A stretch of DNA of 18,839 nt from Chloroflexota bacterium (GTDB lineage Bacteria; Chloroflexota; Anaerolineae; Promineifilales; Promineifilaceae). The stretch's first letter is position 1. Every line of letters begins with the position of its first letter. The DNA is taken from NCBI GenBank assembly GCA_024223125.1, contig JAAEOP010000803.1, forward strand, positions 1-18,839. Direction: 5' to 3'. This document shows positions 1-9,259 of the stretch, in pieces. The notes under the pieces were generated by a model that was not told where the DNA came from, did no database searches, and worked only from the letters and a program-made list of their open reading frames with translations. The position numbers were made by a program, and so were the translations under genes.

Positions 1-1
1 A

Positions 2-502
2 AGGTTTTCCTTACAGGAACCTGAAACTTGGCATCAACCGGATGAGCAAATAACAATCAAAGAAAGAAGTCGTCGCGGCAAGAAATACCATGCAAAGATT
101 AAGGTGTGGCACAATATGCTAAGGAATGGGGATTTTATTAAACCCCGAACTTGTCATACCTGCGAAGGCAGGTATCCATCTTTTTAGTCGAGTGGATTCC
201 TGCCTTCGCGGGAATGACAAATTAAAGTTCATGGGATTATTTAATCCTCATTCCTAATGTCAGGCAAACGGTTGCCAATGCACCAGTATCCTTTTACATT
301 GATGCAGGTTGTTCGCTACGATGAAGACGGAAATCTGGCTTGCAAACGCCCGATGTGGCTCATTGCTATTGGAGAGCGACGCCAGGAACTGAGTTTGCTG
401 GATATCTATCAAACGTATGGTACGCGATATGATATTGAACACTTTTTCCGCTCTCTTTCACAATTTCATATGAAAACAAGGGCAAAGCACATGGAACCTT
501 TT
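2..502 (+). pseudogene. DDE transposase remnant (IS4-superfamily-like), interrupted by a MITE
   Basis: The frame starting at base 2 reads as the middle and C-terminal part of a DDE transposase. It has a basic stretch (KERSRRGKKYHAKIKVWHN), then after the inserted element MSGKRLPMHQYPF and a YGTRYDIEHFFR segment, which fits the Y-x2-R-x3-E signature around the last catalytic residue of IS4-type transposases. The 5' part lies outside the window. A 133-bp element plus duplicated TA sits at 120-256. It adds exactly 45 codons, so the frame is kept, but it brings an in-frame TAG at 185-187. After about base 455 the sequence no longer looks like a transposase and soon meets the 3' end of the opposite-strand sugar kinase, so the C-terminus is lost. 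It is a dead copy. The exact IS family is uncertain. Confidence 0.75.
122..254. mobile_element. MITE-like 133-bp inverted-repeat element, copy 1
   Basis: The element starts AGGAATGGGGATT and ends AATCCTCATTCC, so the ends are imperfect terminal inverted repeats. It is flanked by TA on both sides (120-121 and 255-256), consistent with a TA target duplication. Inside is a second inverted repeat, 153-177 against 194-218, which pairs at 22 of 25 positions and contains GCGAAGGCAGG. The whole element can fold into one long hairpin. It has no coding capacity. It interrupts the transposase remnant, so it arrived after that gene. A second copy at 10997-11129 differs at only 3 positions. TA target use would fit mobilisation by an IS630/Tc1-mariner-type transposase, but none is present here. 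Confidence 0.85.
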
Positions 503-503
503 T

Positions 504-2078
504 TCAGGCCCGATTCAAGTGGGCATATAGTTTTTTGTTTCGCTTATAGATCATTTCAAAGGCGGTGAACAATTCATCGTAAATCTGGCGATGGGCGGGG
601 TTGGGTTCATACGTCTGGGCAATTTGCACCTCGTTGTTAATTTCCTCAAAGGTAGTGTAGCCCATAGCCACAGAAGCCAGCAGCCCCACACCACGCACGT
701 TGGCTTCAATAGGGTCTTTTACCTGCTTTATTGTACGGTTCAATACATCGGCATGAATCTGGCACCAGATGTCTGAATTGGCCCCGCCGCCGATCATATG
801 AATGTGGGTCAACGGCCGTTTGACAAACTTCTCCACATACCGCAGCAGCCAGCGCGAATTGTAAGCCACGCCTTCAAATACCGCCCGAATCAGATGAGCG
901 CGACTGGCGCGCAATGACAAGTTATAAAATCCGCCCCGCAGCAGATGATCTTCAACCGGGGTGCGTTCACCATGTAGCCAGGGAGTAAAAATCACCTTTT
1001 CACTACCCGCCGGAACCTGAGCGACCATCTCGTCAAAAATGGGGTATACATTATGGCTACGGGTATCTCGTGCTAAGCCATCATCGGCGTAAAAAATCTG
1101 GTCACGCAAATAGGTCAAGCAGGCCCCGGCCGTTTCCTGCTCATTGGCAATGAAATATTTTCCTGGCACGGCCGACGGCAGCGAAGCCATATTATGAAAC
1201 AAATCCGTCTTCTTAAATGGCACATGGCAAGTCAACCAGGAGGATGTGCCGATGTACAGATGAGGTTCATAATCCCGCACTGCGCCCGATCCAATCGCCG
1301 CCGATTGGATGTCGGGCGTGCCCATGATGACGGGGATATTTGGGGGAACGCCCAACGCCTCCGCCACCTCTGGTAAAATCGGCCCTAATACATCAACGGC
1401 CGGTTTCAAATCTGGCAATTTCTCCGGCTCAATCGTAGAGAAGCGAATCAAGCTGTTGTTGTATTGAATGTTGTGGATGTCCCGATTATCTGTCAGCCAG
1501 TGCAGGGTGATGGAGTCATAGGAGGCGGCAAACTGCCCCGTCAGCCGCAGGTTGAGGTAATCTTTGGGTTCCAAAAATTTATAGACTTGCCGGTAAATAT
1601 CTGGGTATTGGTGTTTGATGAATAGGATGTGGGCAATGGGGTCTTTGCCGGAGCGCACGGGAATGCCGCCCGTCAGCCGCAGCCAGGTAAGCAGGCGGCG
1701 CAGGCCATACCCTTCTACCTTGATCAACCCGTCGGTGATTTGGCGGACGTAGGGTGCGCCGCGTGAATCCATCCATATAATGGCGTTCATCAGATGATGG
1801 CCGTCCCTATCCACTGCCACTGTTCCCGACCATTGACTGGTACAGCCTACGGCTGTCACGTTTGCGGCCGTTTCGGGATTATTGGCAAGTAATTGTTGGC
1901 TGGTTTGGGTAACGGCCGTCCACCACTCATCCGGTTCCTGTTCTGCGCCGCCATCTGGGAGAATATGCAGGCTTGTCTCCCCGATGGCACAATCCAGCAC
2001 TTCCCCTTGGGGCGTCACCAGCGCCACTTTGGGACCAGATGTACCCAGGTCAATCGCCAAAATCAGTTTTTGCGTCAT
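504..2078 (-). CDS. FGGY-family carbohydrate kinase (xylulokinase-like)
   Basis: This 524-residue protein has the length and both halves of an FGGY sugar kinase, which phosphorylates a sugar or polyol with ATP in the cytoplasm. The N-terminal phosphate-binding loop is at residues 10-15 (DLGTSG). A sugar-contact segment follows at 98-107 (NAIIWMDSRG). The likely catalytic Asp is D256 in GTPDIQSAAIGSG, followed by YIGTSS at 275-280. The C-terminal adenosine motif is IGGGANSDIWCQ at 429-440. These fit the XylB/gluconokinase branch, but the substrate cannot be read from sequence. It begins 65 nt after the histidine kinase stop on the same strand, so the two may be co-transcribed. The Shine-Dalgarno sequence is weak (GTGAG about 12 nt upstream). 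The 3' end abuts the transposase remnant, but the last residues look natural for the family. Confidence 0.92.
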   Translation of the reverse strand: MTQKLILAIDLGTSGPKVALVTPQGEVLDCAIGETSLHILPDGGAEQEPDEWWTAVTQTSQQLLANNPETAANVTAVGCTSQWSGTVAVDRDGHHLMNAIIWMDSRGAPYVRQITDGLIKVEGYGLRRLLTWLRLTGGIPVRSGKDPIAHILFIKHQYPDIYRQVYKFLEPKDYLNLRLTGQFAASYDSITLHWLTDNRDIHNIQYNNSLIRFSTIEPEKLPDLKPAVDVLGPILPEVAEALGVPPNIPVIMGTPDIQSAAIGSGAVRDYEPHLYIGTSSWLTCHVPFKKTDLFHNMASLPSAVPGKYFIANEQETAGACLTYLRDQIFYADDGLARDTRSHNVYPIFDEMVAQVPAGSEKVIFTPWLHGERTPVEDHLLRGGFYNLSLRASRAHLIRAVFEGVAYNSRWLLRYVEKFVKRPLTHIHMIGGGANSDIWCQIHADVLNRTIKQVKDPIEANVRGVGLLASVAMGYTTFEEINNEVQIAQTYEPNPAHRQIYDELFTAFEMIYKRNKKLYAHLNRA

Positions 2079-2143
2079 TCTTGTTGCTCACTTGTTTTGG
2101 GCAAGACAATTGGTTAGGCGCTGCTTGCAAACTTGCCACTCAC

Positions 2144-4183
2144 CTACTGCTGCACAGGTAATAAAACGTGGAATTGGCTACCCGGCAGCAAATCTTCATC
2201 GTGGTCTCTGCTGTCTACCCACACCTTGCCATTGTGCGCCTCTACAATGCCACGCACAATTGCCAATCCTAAGCCTGGGCCACCCCCCTTAAATTTTGTT
2301 TTGCCACTAGAATGAAGAGAAATCTCCCCGACACGGTAGAGTTTGTCAAAAATCAACCCTTGTACATCGGGGGCAATACCAATCCCCGTATCACTGACAA
2401 TGAACTCGATGTGGCCGGGGAATTCACGGTCGTCATCCGACAAAACATGGTACGTCACCGCAATCTTACCCCCATCCGGCGTGTATTTCATCGCATTGAG
2501 CAATAACTGCAAAAATACCATCTTCAAGGATTCCAAATCTCCTTGTATATCTGGCAAAGCGGCCGTATCCTGCAACGTCAATGTCAAATCCCGCACCAGT
2601 AGATCACTTTGAAAACGGGCACATATCCGCTCAATCATCGTTGCCGTATGCACCAGTTGAAAATGCAAATCCAACGATTGGCTGTCTATTTTGGCCACAT
2701 TCAACAAATTATTAACGATGTCATGCAGCCGATTGGCCCCTTGAAAAATGCCATTCATCAATTCTTGCGACGTTTTGTCCTCTGCAAAGACGGGCTGATG
2801 TAACAACATCTGACAGTACCCTTTGATGGTAGTTAGCGGGGTTCGCAGTTCATGCGCGGCCACGTTGATGAAGTCCGATTTGGCCTGATCCAGACGAGCA
2901 AGCTGCAATACGGCCGTCGTGCGCTGCTCCACTTCATACGCCAATTGGCGGTTGTAGACTTCAATACGATTATACAATTCGGCATTATGCAAAGCAGTAG
3001 CCGCCTGCACGGCAAACGTCGTGGAAGGCAAGGTATCATCGAGCTTATAAGGATTATCGGCCGTTTCCCGTACCAATGACAACATTCCAATCACATCATT
3101 CTCATGAATCAAAGGGACGCCCAACCAGGAATAGGCAATGGGCAACCCCTCGACATGGACCCAATTCAACTGCTCTTTCAAGTCTGGAACCACCAAAGGC
3201 TGCTGCGACTGTTGAATCTGCTTATAAATATCATTGGAATCATCTTCATTCAACGGCACTCGAATTTGCAGCGGATTGGATTCTGCCGGAAAACCTCTGG
3301 CAGCTACAATTTCCAGGTCACTGCCCCGATGCAGCAGCAAAGAGCCGCGATCATAGGGCACGATAGCCACCAGTTGTTCCAGAATCAAGTCTAATACCCG
3401 CTGGCGGTCGAGGGTGTCATTGAGAGCCAGCCCGATGTCATAGAAGGTTTCGGCCATGCGGCGGCGGGACATTTCGCGCTGGTAAAGAGCGGCGTTACGG
3501 ATGGCAACGGCCGTTTGTGCCGCCAACGATTGCAAAGCCAGAACATAATCTTCATCAAACAGTATCCCTTCCTGGCTTTGAATATCTAAAATCCCCAACA
3601 ATTTTTGCCCCACAATTAACGGCAGCGCCAATTCTGATTTCATCCCCTCCAACAAACTTTCTCGCAAAATGGCGTCGGCCGTCACTGTTCCATTTTGATT
3701 AATCGCCTGCTGCTGCACCACTACGGCCGCCAAGGCCCCATAATCAACAACCGATTTTGCCATCTTGATTTGTTGATGGCTGCCCTGGCCTACTTCGGCC
3801 ATCGCCGTCACATGCTCTTTATCATCCAATAAGAAAATGCCTACATAATCGTACTGGAACTCATCGGCCAACAGTTGAGCCGTTTCGATCAACAACGTTT
3901 GCATTTCTACATTAGCCGTTATTTCCTGACCGATGGCGGCGCTGATCCTTACCTGATGACGCAACAAATTTAGCCGTTGGTAGGTACGGATACGAGTAAA
4001 TTGAATGATAACGGCCGTGACCAATCCCGTTAGCAGCAACACTCCCACCAACGGCCAGCCCAACAAAAAGGTAGCTGCCCAGGCAATGACACTGATACCA
4101 GCCAACGCTGCAATCAACGTCAACAAAAACTCAAACTTCTGCCTGCTCAGTAAGGTAAGCCATCCAGATATATTCAGTTTCAT
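2144..4183 (-). CDS. Membrane sensor histidine kinase with two GAF domains
   Basis: The protein has 679 residues. Two hydrophobic segments (about 18-40 and 44-62) anchor the N-terminus. GAF domain 1 spans about 90-232 and GAF domain 2 about 245-403, followed by a short coiled linker and a HisKA domain. The phospho-acceptor is H444 in the H-box AAHELRTPLTTIKGY. The HATPase_c domain shows the N-box LLLNAMKYTP (N563), G1 box DTGIGI (598-603), F-box FDKLYR (612-617) and G2 box GPGLGLAI (635-642). All catalytic boxes are intact, so it should autophosphorylate. There is no receiver domain and no response regulator gene next door, so it is an orphan kinase here. The ligand of the GAF domains is unknown. 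The start at 4183 has no clear Shine-Dalgarno sequence. Confidence 0.93.
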   Translation of the reverse strand: MKLNISGWLTLLSRQKFEFLLTLIAALAGISVIAWAATFLLGWPLVGVLLLTGLVTAVIIQFTRIRTYQRLNLLRHQVRISAAIGQEITANVEMQTLLIETAQLLADEFQYDYVGIFLLDDKEHVTAMAEVGQGSHQQIKMAKSVVDYGALAAVVVQQQAINQNGTVTADAILRESLLEGMKSELALPLIVGQKLLGILDIQSQEGILFDEDYVLALQSLAAQTAVAIRNAALYQREMSRRRMAETFYDIGLALNDTLDRQRVLDLILEQLVAIVPYDRGSLLLHRGSDLEIVAARGFPAESNPLQIRVPLNEDDSNDIYKQIQQSQQPLVVPDLKEQLNWVHVEGLPIAYSWLGVPLIHENDVIGMLSLVRETADNPYKLDDTLPSTTFAVQAATALHNAELYNRIEVYNRQLAYEVEQRTTAVLQLARLDQAKSDFINVAAHELRTPLTTIKGYCQMLLHQPVFAEDKTSQELMNGIFQGANRLHDIVNNLLNVAKIDSQSLDLHFQLVHTATMIERICARFQSDLLVRDLTLTLQDTAALPDIQGDLESLKMVFLQLLLNAMKYTPDGGKIAVTYHVLSDDDREFPGHIEFIVSDTGIGIAPDVQGLIFDKLYRVGEISLHSSGKTKFKGGGPGLGLAIVRGIVEAHNGKVWVDSRDHDEDLLPGSQFHVLLPVQQ

Positions 4184-4200
4184 AGAAGCTCTAGTTTTTC

Positions 4201-4263
4201 GTAATCAGTTTTCAGTGTGCAGTTTTCAGTGTGCCGGAGTAGGAATAAGTGAACACTGATTAC
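4201..4263. repeat. Intergenic tandem and inverted repeat
   Basis: The 14-mer CAGTTTTCAGTGTG occurs twice in direct tandem at 4206-4219 and 4220-4233. In addition, 4201-4214 and 4250-4263 are inverted copies (13 of 14 pair, with GTAATCAGT/ACTGATTAC perfect), separated by 35 nt. The segment lies between the stop of the Pro/Thr-linker protein gene and the start of the histidine kinase, both on the minus strand. It could be a weak terminator or a short intergenic repeat. No T-tract follows, so the terminator role is uncertain. Confidence 0.5.
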
Positions 4264-4269
4264 TGAACA

Positions 4270-5097
4270 CTATCTAATGGAAACCGAAATTTCTTGCGAC
4301 AGCGTATGGAATGTACCGCCACCATCCAGACAAGTTTGGAAACCATCAAAGCACACCACCAACCGCAGCGTATAATCACCTGCTTCGGGGATAGACATCC
4401 AGGAAGGCCAGCTTAACCCTTCCGGCGGCATCACATCATTGTTGCCACCCCAATTGTTTTGATACCATTGCACCTTATCCTGCCCATCGTGGCGGGGCAT
4501 GACACCAATGGTGGAGTACGGTACGCCACCGCCAGATGTATTGCCCACCGTCCATTCATACCAAATTTTGCCGCCTGGATTCAGCTTAGTACGCCAATCT
4601 TGCAAAGCAAAATGTGTACCCACCAGACCATTGTGGTTGCCGGGTTGCGGGCCAGGTGGCGGCGGCGGCTCGGTGGGTGGCGCCGGGGTATTTGTGGGTG
4701 GAATCGGTGTATTCGTAGGAATAAATGGTACGGGTGTGGCGGTATTGGTGGGGACAGGTGTATTGGTGGGAATGGGAATAGGGGTATCGGTGGGCACGGC
4801 CGTGTTTACGGCCGTCGCTGTAGGTGGTGGTCCGCTAGTCGGTGGCACATCTGTGGGCAACAATGCGGTAGGTTGGACAGCTATGGCCGTAGCCTCCGCA
4901 ATCCCTTCACTAATCGCCGCTACCGTCTGCGCCACAATAGTAGCCACATCCACCGTTGGCTCCACCGGTTCAGCCGGTGTAACTATTTCCGATTCGGCCG
5001 TTAAGCCCACATACAACAATCCCGCACCAGCAAAAAGCATAACCACAGCCAAAACCAATATGACCACAATTAATGTTGATGATGATTTCTTTTCCAT
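4270..5097 (-). CDS. Membrane-anchored protein with Pro/Thr-rich linker and C-terminal beta domain, unknown function
   Basis: I chose the start at 5097 (MEKKSSS...) because GAGG lies 11 nt upstream and a hydrophobic segment (residues about 9-32) follows directly. The frame is open further upstream but the extra residues look non-coding. The 275-residue product has that single membrane anchor, an acidic/alanine segment (about 35-75), and a low-complexity linker of PTNTP/PTDTP-type repeats (about 75-152). It ends in a compact C-terminal domain (about 153-275) rich in Trp, Gly and aromatic residues, including a Cys pair (C249 and C256). The arrangement places the C-terminal domain outside the membrane on a stalk. 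The domain resembles a small beta-sandwich, but I do not recognise the family. Its divergent neighbour at 5363 is also unknown. The linker DNA is itself repetitive at about 4675-4830. Confidence 0.8.
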   Translation of the reverse strand: MEKKSSSTLIVVILVLAVVMLFAGAGLLYVGLTAESEIVTPAEPVEPTVDVATIVAQTVAAISEGIAEATAIAVQPTALLPTDVPPTSGPPPTATAVNTAVPTDTPIPIPTNTPVPTNTATPVPFIPTNTPIPPTNTPAPPTEPPPPPGPQPGNHNGLVGTHFALQDWRTKLNPGGKIWYEWTVGNTSGGGVPYSTIGVMPRHDGQDKVQWYQNNWGGNNDVMPPEGLSWPSWMSIPEAGDYTLRLVVCFDGFQTCLDGGGTFHTLSQEISVSIR

Positions 5098-5141
5098 AAA
5101 ATAGTAAACCTCATTATTTAGTAAAAAGTTCGTAACTGTAC

Positions 5142-5205
5142 AGGTGCGACGCACTTTTCCCAGAGTAATGTCAATGCCGCTGCTCTTTGCAAGTGCGTCG
5201 CACCT
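5142..5205. repeat. Perfect 15-bp inverted repeat in divergent upstream region
   Basis: AGGTGCGACGCACTT at 5142-5156 is repeated as its exact reverse complement at 5191-5205, with a 34-nt spacer. Each arm contains GTGCGACGCAC or GTGCGTCGCAC, which is itself nearly palindromic. Outside the arms, GTAACT (5132-5137) and AGTTAC (5219-5224) pair again, so the element may extend to about 5125-5232. It lies between two divergent genes. It may be a small REP/MITE-type repeat or a regulatory hairpin. Only one copy is visible in this window. Confidence 0.6.
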
Positions 5206-5273
5206 CTGGAAGCTGAATAGTTACAAAAGTTCATCCATTGTACCAGTCCCCCCTAAGACCGTCACTTTAGCGC

Positions 5274-5302
5274 TTGGTAAAAAGCCCATCCCCCGTTACA
5301 AT
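5274..5302 (+). promoter_or_regulatory. Candidate sigma-70-type promoter for the 5363 gene
   Basis: TTGGTA (5274-5279) and TACAAT (5297-5302) are separated by 17 nt, the optimal spacing. They lie about 60 nt upstream of the start codon at 5363. This is a motif match only, with no transcription evidence. Confidence 0.4.
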
Positions 5303-5362
5303 GTTGTGGGGGAAAGCCAGCGACAATGGTGAGTTTCTTTCATATAGAAGGGAGATATACAT

Positions 5363-6445
5363 ATGTCTAACAAAATATTTCAGTATAAGTTCAATGGACA
5401 GCAAGGTCAACGTGATATAGGTTGGGCCATTGCCCACTGGTATGATTTCAAAAATGTCCAAGTTCCCATAGATCATGAGGATGGCGTCCCCACCCATTGG
5501 GTTTATTGGGAAGCCGAGGGCAAAAGTTATTTTGCCGATAATGAAGATTGGAACCGCTTCAAATCACCAGAGCAGCGTTTCATGTGGAAAAAATTCCTAC
5601 CTGAACACGAACATGACACCTTGTTAAACGACATCGGCCAATCTTACAATTGGTTCCACGGCAACTCCCCTTTCCACAGCCGCATTGCTCGTCCCACAAT
5701 GTTAAAAAAAGGGCAAGTAGAACTCACTTTCGAGTTTTATGCCGACTGGTACCAATGGAAAAAAAAGAAAATACCTATCAACAAGGTGGGCGATCAAAAC
5801 AACTGCCGCGTCGAACTAGAAATTCTGGATACCGGTCTTAGCGCGCCTCTTAACTGGCAAGATGAAGGCGCCATTCCTCAAAATCAAGGTCAGCTAAACG
5901 GTGTTCTGAATCAGATGTCCGGCCAGCACGATGACAATTGGCTTATCGTCAACCCCACTTTAGGCCATACTGTCAAAACCAGAACGATTGATGTACCACA
6001 TGATGGGCTTTATTTACTGGTATATGGTATTTACACTGTTTGGGCTGTAATTGGCGGCCACGGCCGTAATGGTTTATTCGTTTTATCTACCAGCGCCCAG
6101 CAGCTAACTGGGGGTGTGCCAGATGACATCAGTAAATCGCCAGACCTCAAAGATGAAAAACCACCTACTGACGCCCAACCTACCCAGCGCGGCCAGCCCC
6201 GTCTGCAATATGAGCGCACGTTCCAGCTCATCCACGGCAGCGTTTCCGATGACCGGGCTTCGCAAATCTTCCTCCAGGGGTTCCGTCAAGGTAAAACAAC
6301 CGGAACCAGCGCTGATGACGCTGGATTAGGTGATTTGGATGTGAAAATTGTGGAAGTGTACGGCTGGCCGGCCGTAGAACAAGGCGATTTGATAGCCTGG
6401 TTTAGCCAGCATTACCCGGGTACACAGGTTAAGTTTTTGGATTAA
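5363..6445 (+). CDS. Hypothetical soluble two-part protein, unknown function
   Basis: The start has a strong Shine-Dalgarno sequence (GAAGGGAG, about 9 nt upstream of ATG at 5363). The 360-residue product has no signal peptide or membrane segment. It is rich in Trp, Tyr and His. Residues 1-245 look beta-rich, with aromatic clusters such as WAIAHWYDF, THWVYWE and FYADWYQW, ending in a YLLVYGIYTVWAVIGGHGRNG stretch that is more hydrophobic. A Pro/Asp/Lys linker follows (about 250-280), then a separate C-terminal segment (about 281-360) rich in Asp and Gly. I do not recognise either part. It is divergent from the stalked membrane protein at 4270, which suggests shared control. A stem-loop terminator follows at 6450. 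Confidence 0.8.
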   Translation: MSNKIFQYKFNGQQGQRDIGWAIAHWYDFKNVQVPIDHEDGVPTHWVYWEAEGKSYFADNEDWNRFKSPEQRFMWKKFLPEHEHDTLLNDIGQSYNWFHGNSPFHSRIARPTMLKKGQVELTFEFYADWYQWKKKKIPINKVGDQNNCRVELEILDTGLSAPLNWQDEGAIPQNQGQLNGVLNQMSGQHDDNWLIVNPTLGHTVKTRTIDVPHDGLYLLVYGIYTVWAVIGGHGRNGLFVLSTSAQQLTGGVPDDISKSPDLKDEKPPTDAQPTQRGQPRLQYERTFQLIHGSVSDDRASQIFLQGFRQGKTTGTSADDAGLGDLDVKIVEVYGWPAVEQGDLIAWFSQHYPGTQVKFLD

Positions 6446-6449
6446 TTAA

Positions 6450-6484
6450 AGATTAGGAGATTGGGAGATTGAATCTCCTAATCT
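6450..6484. terminator. Bidirectional stem-loop terminator between convergent genes
   Basis: AGATTAGGAGATT (6450-6462) pairs perfectly with AATCTCCTAATCT (6472-6484) across a 9-nt loop. It lies between the stop of the plus-strand gene (6445) and the stop of the minus-strand gene (6495), so it can serve both. The T-rich tails are short on both sides. Confidence 0.65.
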
Positions 6485-6494
6485 CCAATCTCTT

Positions 6495-9242
6495 TCACAA
6501 ATCAATAACTGCTTTCACCGTTTCCCCTTCCCGCTTGAAAGAGAATCCTAATTTATCAGAAATATGTAACATCCCCCGATTTTCGGCCAAAATGTACGCT
6601 TCAACATGGGCCACACCTTCTTCACGGCCGTAAGCCAACAAACGCCGTAAAAGGTCCGTACCCAACCCATGCCCCTGGTAGGCATCGCTAATCAACATGG
6701 CAAATTCAGCCACGGCCGGGTTACTGCTGCGCATCAAACGTCCCATCCCCACAATTCGGGTTTCCCCAGTCTCCTCATCTTCCTTTTCCGCCAGCAGCAC
6801 AATCTCCCGATCATAATCCACATGGCAAATACGGATCAGACGCTCATGTTCTACTCGTTTATCATATTGAAATGCCCGGAAGTAACGTAGATAGACGCTC
6901 TTTTCGGAGATGGTGGTGTGGAATTCGACCACTTTCGGTTCATCTTCTGGGCGCACAGGGCGAATGAGAACCTCATCTCCCTTGCGGGTGGTAAAGGGCT
7001 GGGCATATTGGCTGGGATACGGCCGAATAGCCAACCGCGGCAGTTCCGATTCCGTTACGTCCGGTTCATACAACACCACCCGTGCATCCAGGGCAATCAA
7101 ATCAGTCTCAGAAGCAAACAAGGGATTAATATCAATCTCCTTAATCCATTTCTGCTCCACCACCATCTCCCCAAATTGCACCAGCAATTCCTCCATCGCC
7201 GCCAGGTCTACCGGCTGACGACCGCGAACCCCCTGCAATGCCTTATAAATGATGGTGCGTTCCATCATACGCCGAGCCAGCGTTGTGGTCAGTGGGGGCA
7301 GCCCCAAAGCCCGATCCTTAAACAGTTCCACCAACGTGCCCCCCGACCCAAAAAGCAGCACTGGACCAAATTGAGGGTCTGGGCTGGCGCCCACAATCAG
7401 TTCATAGCCATCTTTCAGATTCAACATTGGCTGCACTGTTACCCCCAGAAAATCGGCCGCATGATACTTTTCTGTTACAGATTGCTGCATGGCCGTGAAA
7501 GCGTGGCGCACTTCAGCGGCCGTTGCTAAATCCAGCCGCACCCCACCCACATCCATTTTATGGGTGATTGTTTCCGAGTTCAGCTTTAAGACAACGGGGT
7601 AGCCAATCGCAGCGGCCATCTCGGCTGCTTCAACGGCCGTCCCCGCCAAACGTGTATCCACCGTGGGAATGCCATAAGCTGCCAATACCAACTTCGATTC
7701 ATATTCAGTCAAAATGGTGCGCCCAGAGTGACGAATTTCGGCCAGCATTTGGCTAATTTCGGTGTGACGCGCTTCGCTTTCCGGGGTAACGGCCGGCATA
7801 TGAGGCGTTTCATACAAGCTGGCCAGTCGTCGCTGGTAACGAAACATGTATTGGAAGGTGCGTGCGGCCGTGTCTGGGAAATCAAACGTGGGAATGTTAG
7901 CCTGATTGAGGATCGTTTCACCGGCCGTTACATCGGCGCCACCCATCCAACTAGCTAAAATCGGTTTGCCATATTTATACCCGGCCGGACGGCCGTACTG
8001 CTTTTGTAACAACTGCGCTGTTTGCGTGGGGGACGTCATCGCTTGCGGTGTCAGAATGACCAATAAGCCATCACTGTGGGGATCATTGGCGGCTACCTGA
8101 ATTGCCTCCGCATACCGGTCTGCATCCGCATCTCCCAAAATATCTATGGGGTTATTATGGCTCCAGTGCGGTGGCAAAATTTCATCTAGCTTGGTTATCG
8201 TCTCCTCAGACAAGGAGGTTAATTGGCCGCCACTGCTAATCAAAGCGTCTGTTGCCAGAACGCCGGGGCCGCCTGCATTCGTCACAATCGTCAGGTGTGG
8301 GCCGCGGGGATGCGGCTGTTTAGCCAGCACCTCAGCCATATTAAACAAATCATCAATGCGGTCTACACGCAATACGCCAGAACGACGGAAGGCGGCCGCT
8401 AAGACTTCATCACTGCCAGTTAAAGAACCAGTATGTGAAGCGGCCGCCTTAGCGGCCGCCTCAGTGCGCCCCGGTTTAATGACAATAATCGGCTTTGTCA
8501 GGGCTACTTCTCTTGCGGCCGATAAAAAGGAACGGGCATTTCCAATAGATTCCATATAAATGACAATACTTTTAGTACGAGAATCATCCCCTAGATAATA
8601 AATCAGGTCGCCCCAATCTACATCCAACATCGAGCCAATGGAGACGAAAGCAGAGAAGCCTACATTCTCCCGAAAGCTCCAATCCAAAATGGAGGTACAT
8701 AAAGCGCCACTCTGGCTGATAAAGCCCACCGACCCAGGACGAGCCATCGTGTTGGCAAAAGTGGCATTGAGACCGCTCACGGTGTTCATGACGCCTAAAC
8801 AGTTCGGGCCAATAATACGCATCTGACCCCGCTGCGCCTCTTCTAAAATCTGCTTTTCCAAGGCCACCCCTTCTGGCCCAATCTCCTTGAACCCGGCCGA
8901 AATGATGATAGCCCCACGCACACCAACGGCCACACAATCCCGCACAATACCAGGCACACTGCGAGCCGGGGTTACAATGATAGCCAGGTCTACGGCTTCG
9001 GGAATATCGGCCACAGCGGGATACGCTTTGATGCCCAAAACACTGTTGCGGGTGGGATTGATGGGGAAGATTGTGCCGCCAAAGGAGTTGCTTATCAGGT
9101 TCCACAAAATGGTACGGCCGACGCTCCCTTCCCGCTCCGTTGCTCCAATCACAGCTACACTTTTGGGAGTAAAAATAACATCAAGCTGGTTTTGTTCATA
9201 GCGCAGCACATCATGCGCCCGCCCACGAGTTACATTGGTCAT
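6495..9242 (-). CDS. ADP-forming acyl-CoA synthetase / GNAT acetyltransferase fusion (Pat-like)
   Basis: This 915-residue protein has the architecture of bacterial Pat/PatZ protein lysine acetyltransferases. Residues about 20-115 are a CoA-binding Rossmann domain ([15 protein letters not shown]), and about 145-300 a succinyl-CoA-ligase-like domain. H270 in the ASHTGSLTG motif sits at the position of the phospho-His of ADP-forming synthetases. Residues about 500-725 are an ATP-grasp domain ([15 protein letters not shown]). The C-terminal GNAT domain (about 757-915) has the acetyl-CoA motif QGHGLG at 856-861. In PatZ the synthetase part lost catalysis and senses ligands. Here the key His and much of the ATP-grasp remain, so true acyl-CoA synthetase activity is possible. 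GGAG sits 8-11 nt before the ATG at 9242. It starts 17 nt after pyrE, probably in one transcript. Confidence 0.92.
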   Translation of the reverse strand: MTNVTRGRAHDVLRYEQNQLDVIFTPKSVAVIGATEREGSVGRTILWNLISNSFGGTIFPINPTRNSVLGIKAYPAVADIPEAVDLAIIVTPARSVPGIVRDCVAVGVRGAIIISAGFKEIGPEGVALEKQILEEAQRGQMRIIGPNCLGVMNTVSGLNATFANTMARPGSVGFISQSGALCTSILDWSFRENVGFSAFVSIGSMLDVDWGDLIYYLGDDSRTKSIVIYMESIGNARSFLSAAREVALTKPIIVIKPGRTEAAAKAAASHTGSLTGSDEVLAAAFRRSGVLRVDRIDDLFNMAEVLAKQPHPRGPHLTIVTNAGGPGVLATDALISSGGQLTSLSEETITKLDEILPPHWSHNNPIDILGDADADRYAEAIQVAANDPHSDGLLVILTPQAMTSPTQTAQLLQKQYGRPAGYKYGKPILASWMGGADVTAGETILNQANIPTFDFPDTAARTFQYMFRYQRRLASLYETPHMPAVTPESEARHTEISQMLAEIRHSGRTILTEYESKLVLAAYGIPTVDTRLAGTAVEAAEMAAAIGYPVVLKLNSETITHKMDVGGVRLDLATAAEVRHAFTAMQQSVTEKYHAADFLGVTVQPMLNLKDGYELIVGASPDPQFGPVLLFGSGGTLVELFKDRALGLPPLTTTLARRMMERTIIYKALQGVRGRQPVDLAAMEELLVQFGEMVVEQKWIKEIDINPLFASETDLIALDARVVLYEPDVTESELPRLAIRPYPSQYAQPFTTRKGDEVLIRPVRPEDEPKVVEFHTTISEKSVYLRYFRAFQYDKRVEHERLIRICHVDYDREIVLLAEKEDEETGETRIVGMGRLMRSSNPAVAEFAMLISDAYQGHGLGTDLLRRLLAYGREEGVAHVEAYILAENRGMLHISDKLGFSFKREGETVKAVIDL

Positions 9243-9259
9243 AAAACATCTCCAGATTA

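Noticed and set aside
4675..4830. Repetitive DNA that might look like a short tandem or CRISPR-like array.
   Set aside because: The repeats are irregular, in frame, and encode PTNTP-type linker units; there are no constant-length spacers.
4459..5104. Long plus-strand frames of 181 and 201 codons rich in Gly, Val or Arg.
   Set aside because: They are antisense shadows of the Pro/Thr-rich linker of the minus-strand gene.
5341..5365. The ribosome-binding region before the 5363 gene (GAAGGGAGATATACATATG) looks like the T7 gene 10 leader of expression vectors.
   Set aside because: It has one extra G, and the surrounding sequence is natural intergenic DNA with no vector, tag or T7 promoter. A strong Shine-Dalgarno sequence followed by AT-rich DNA can arise by chance.
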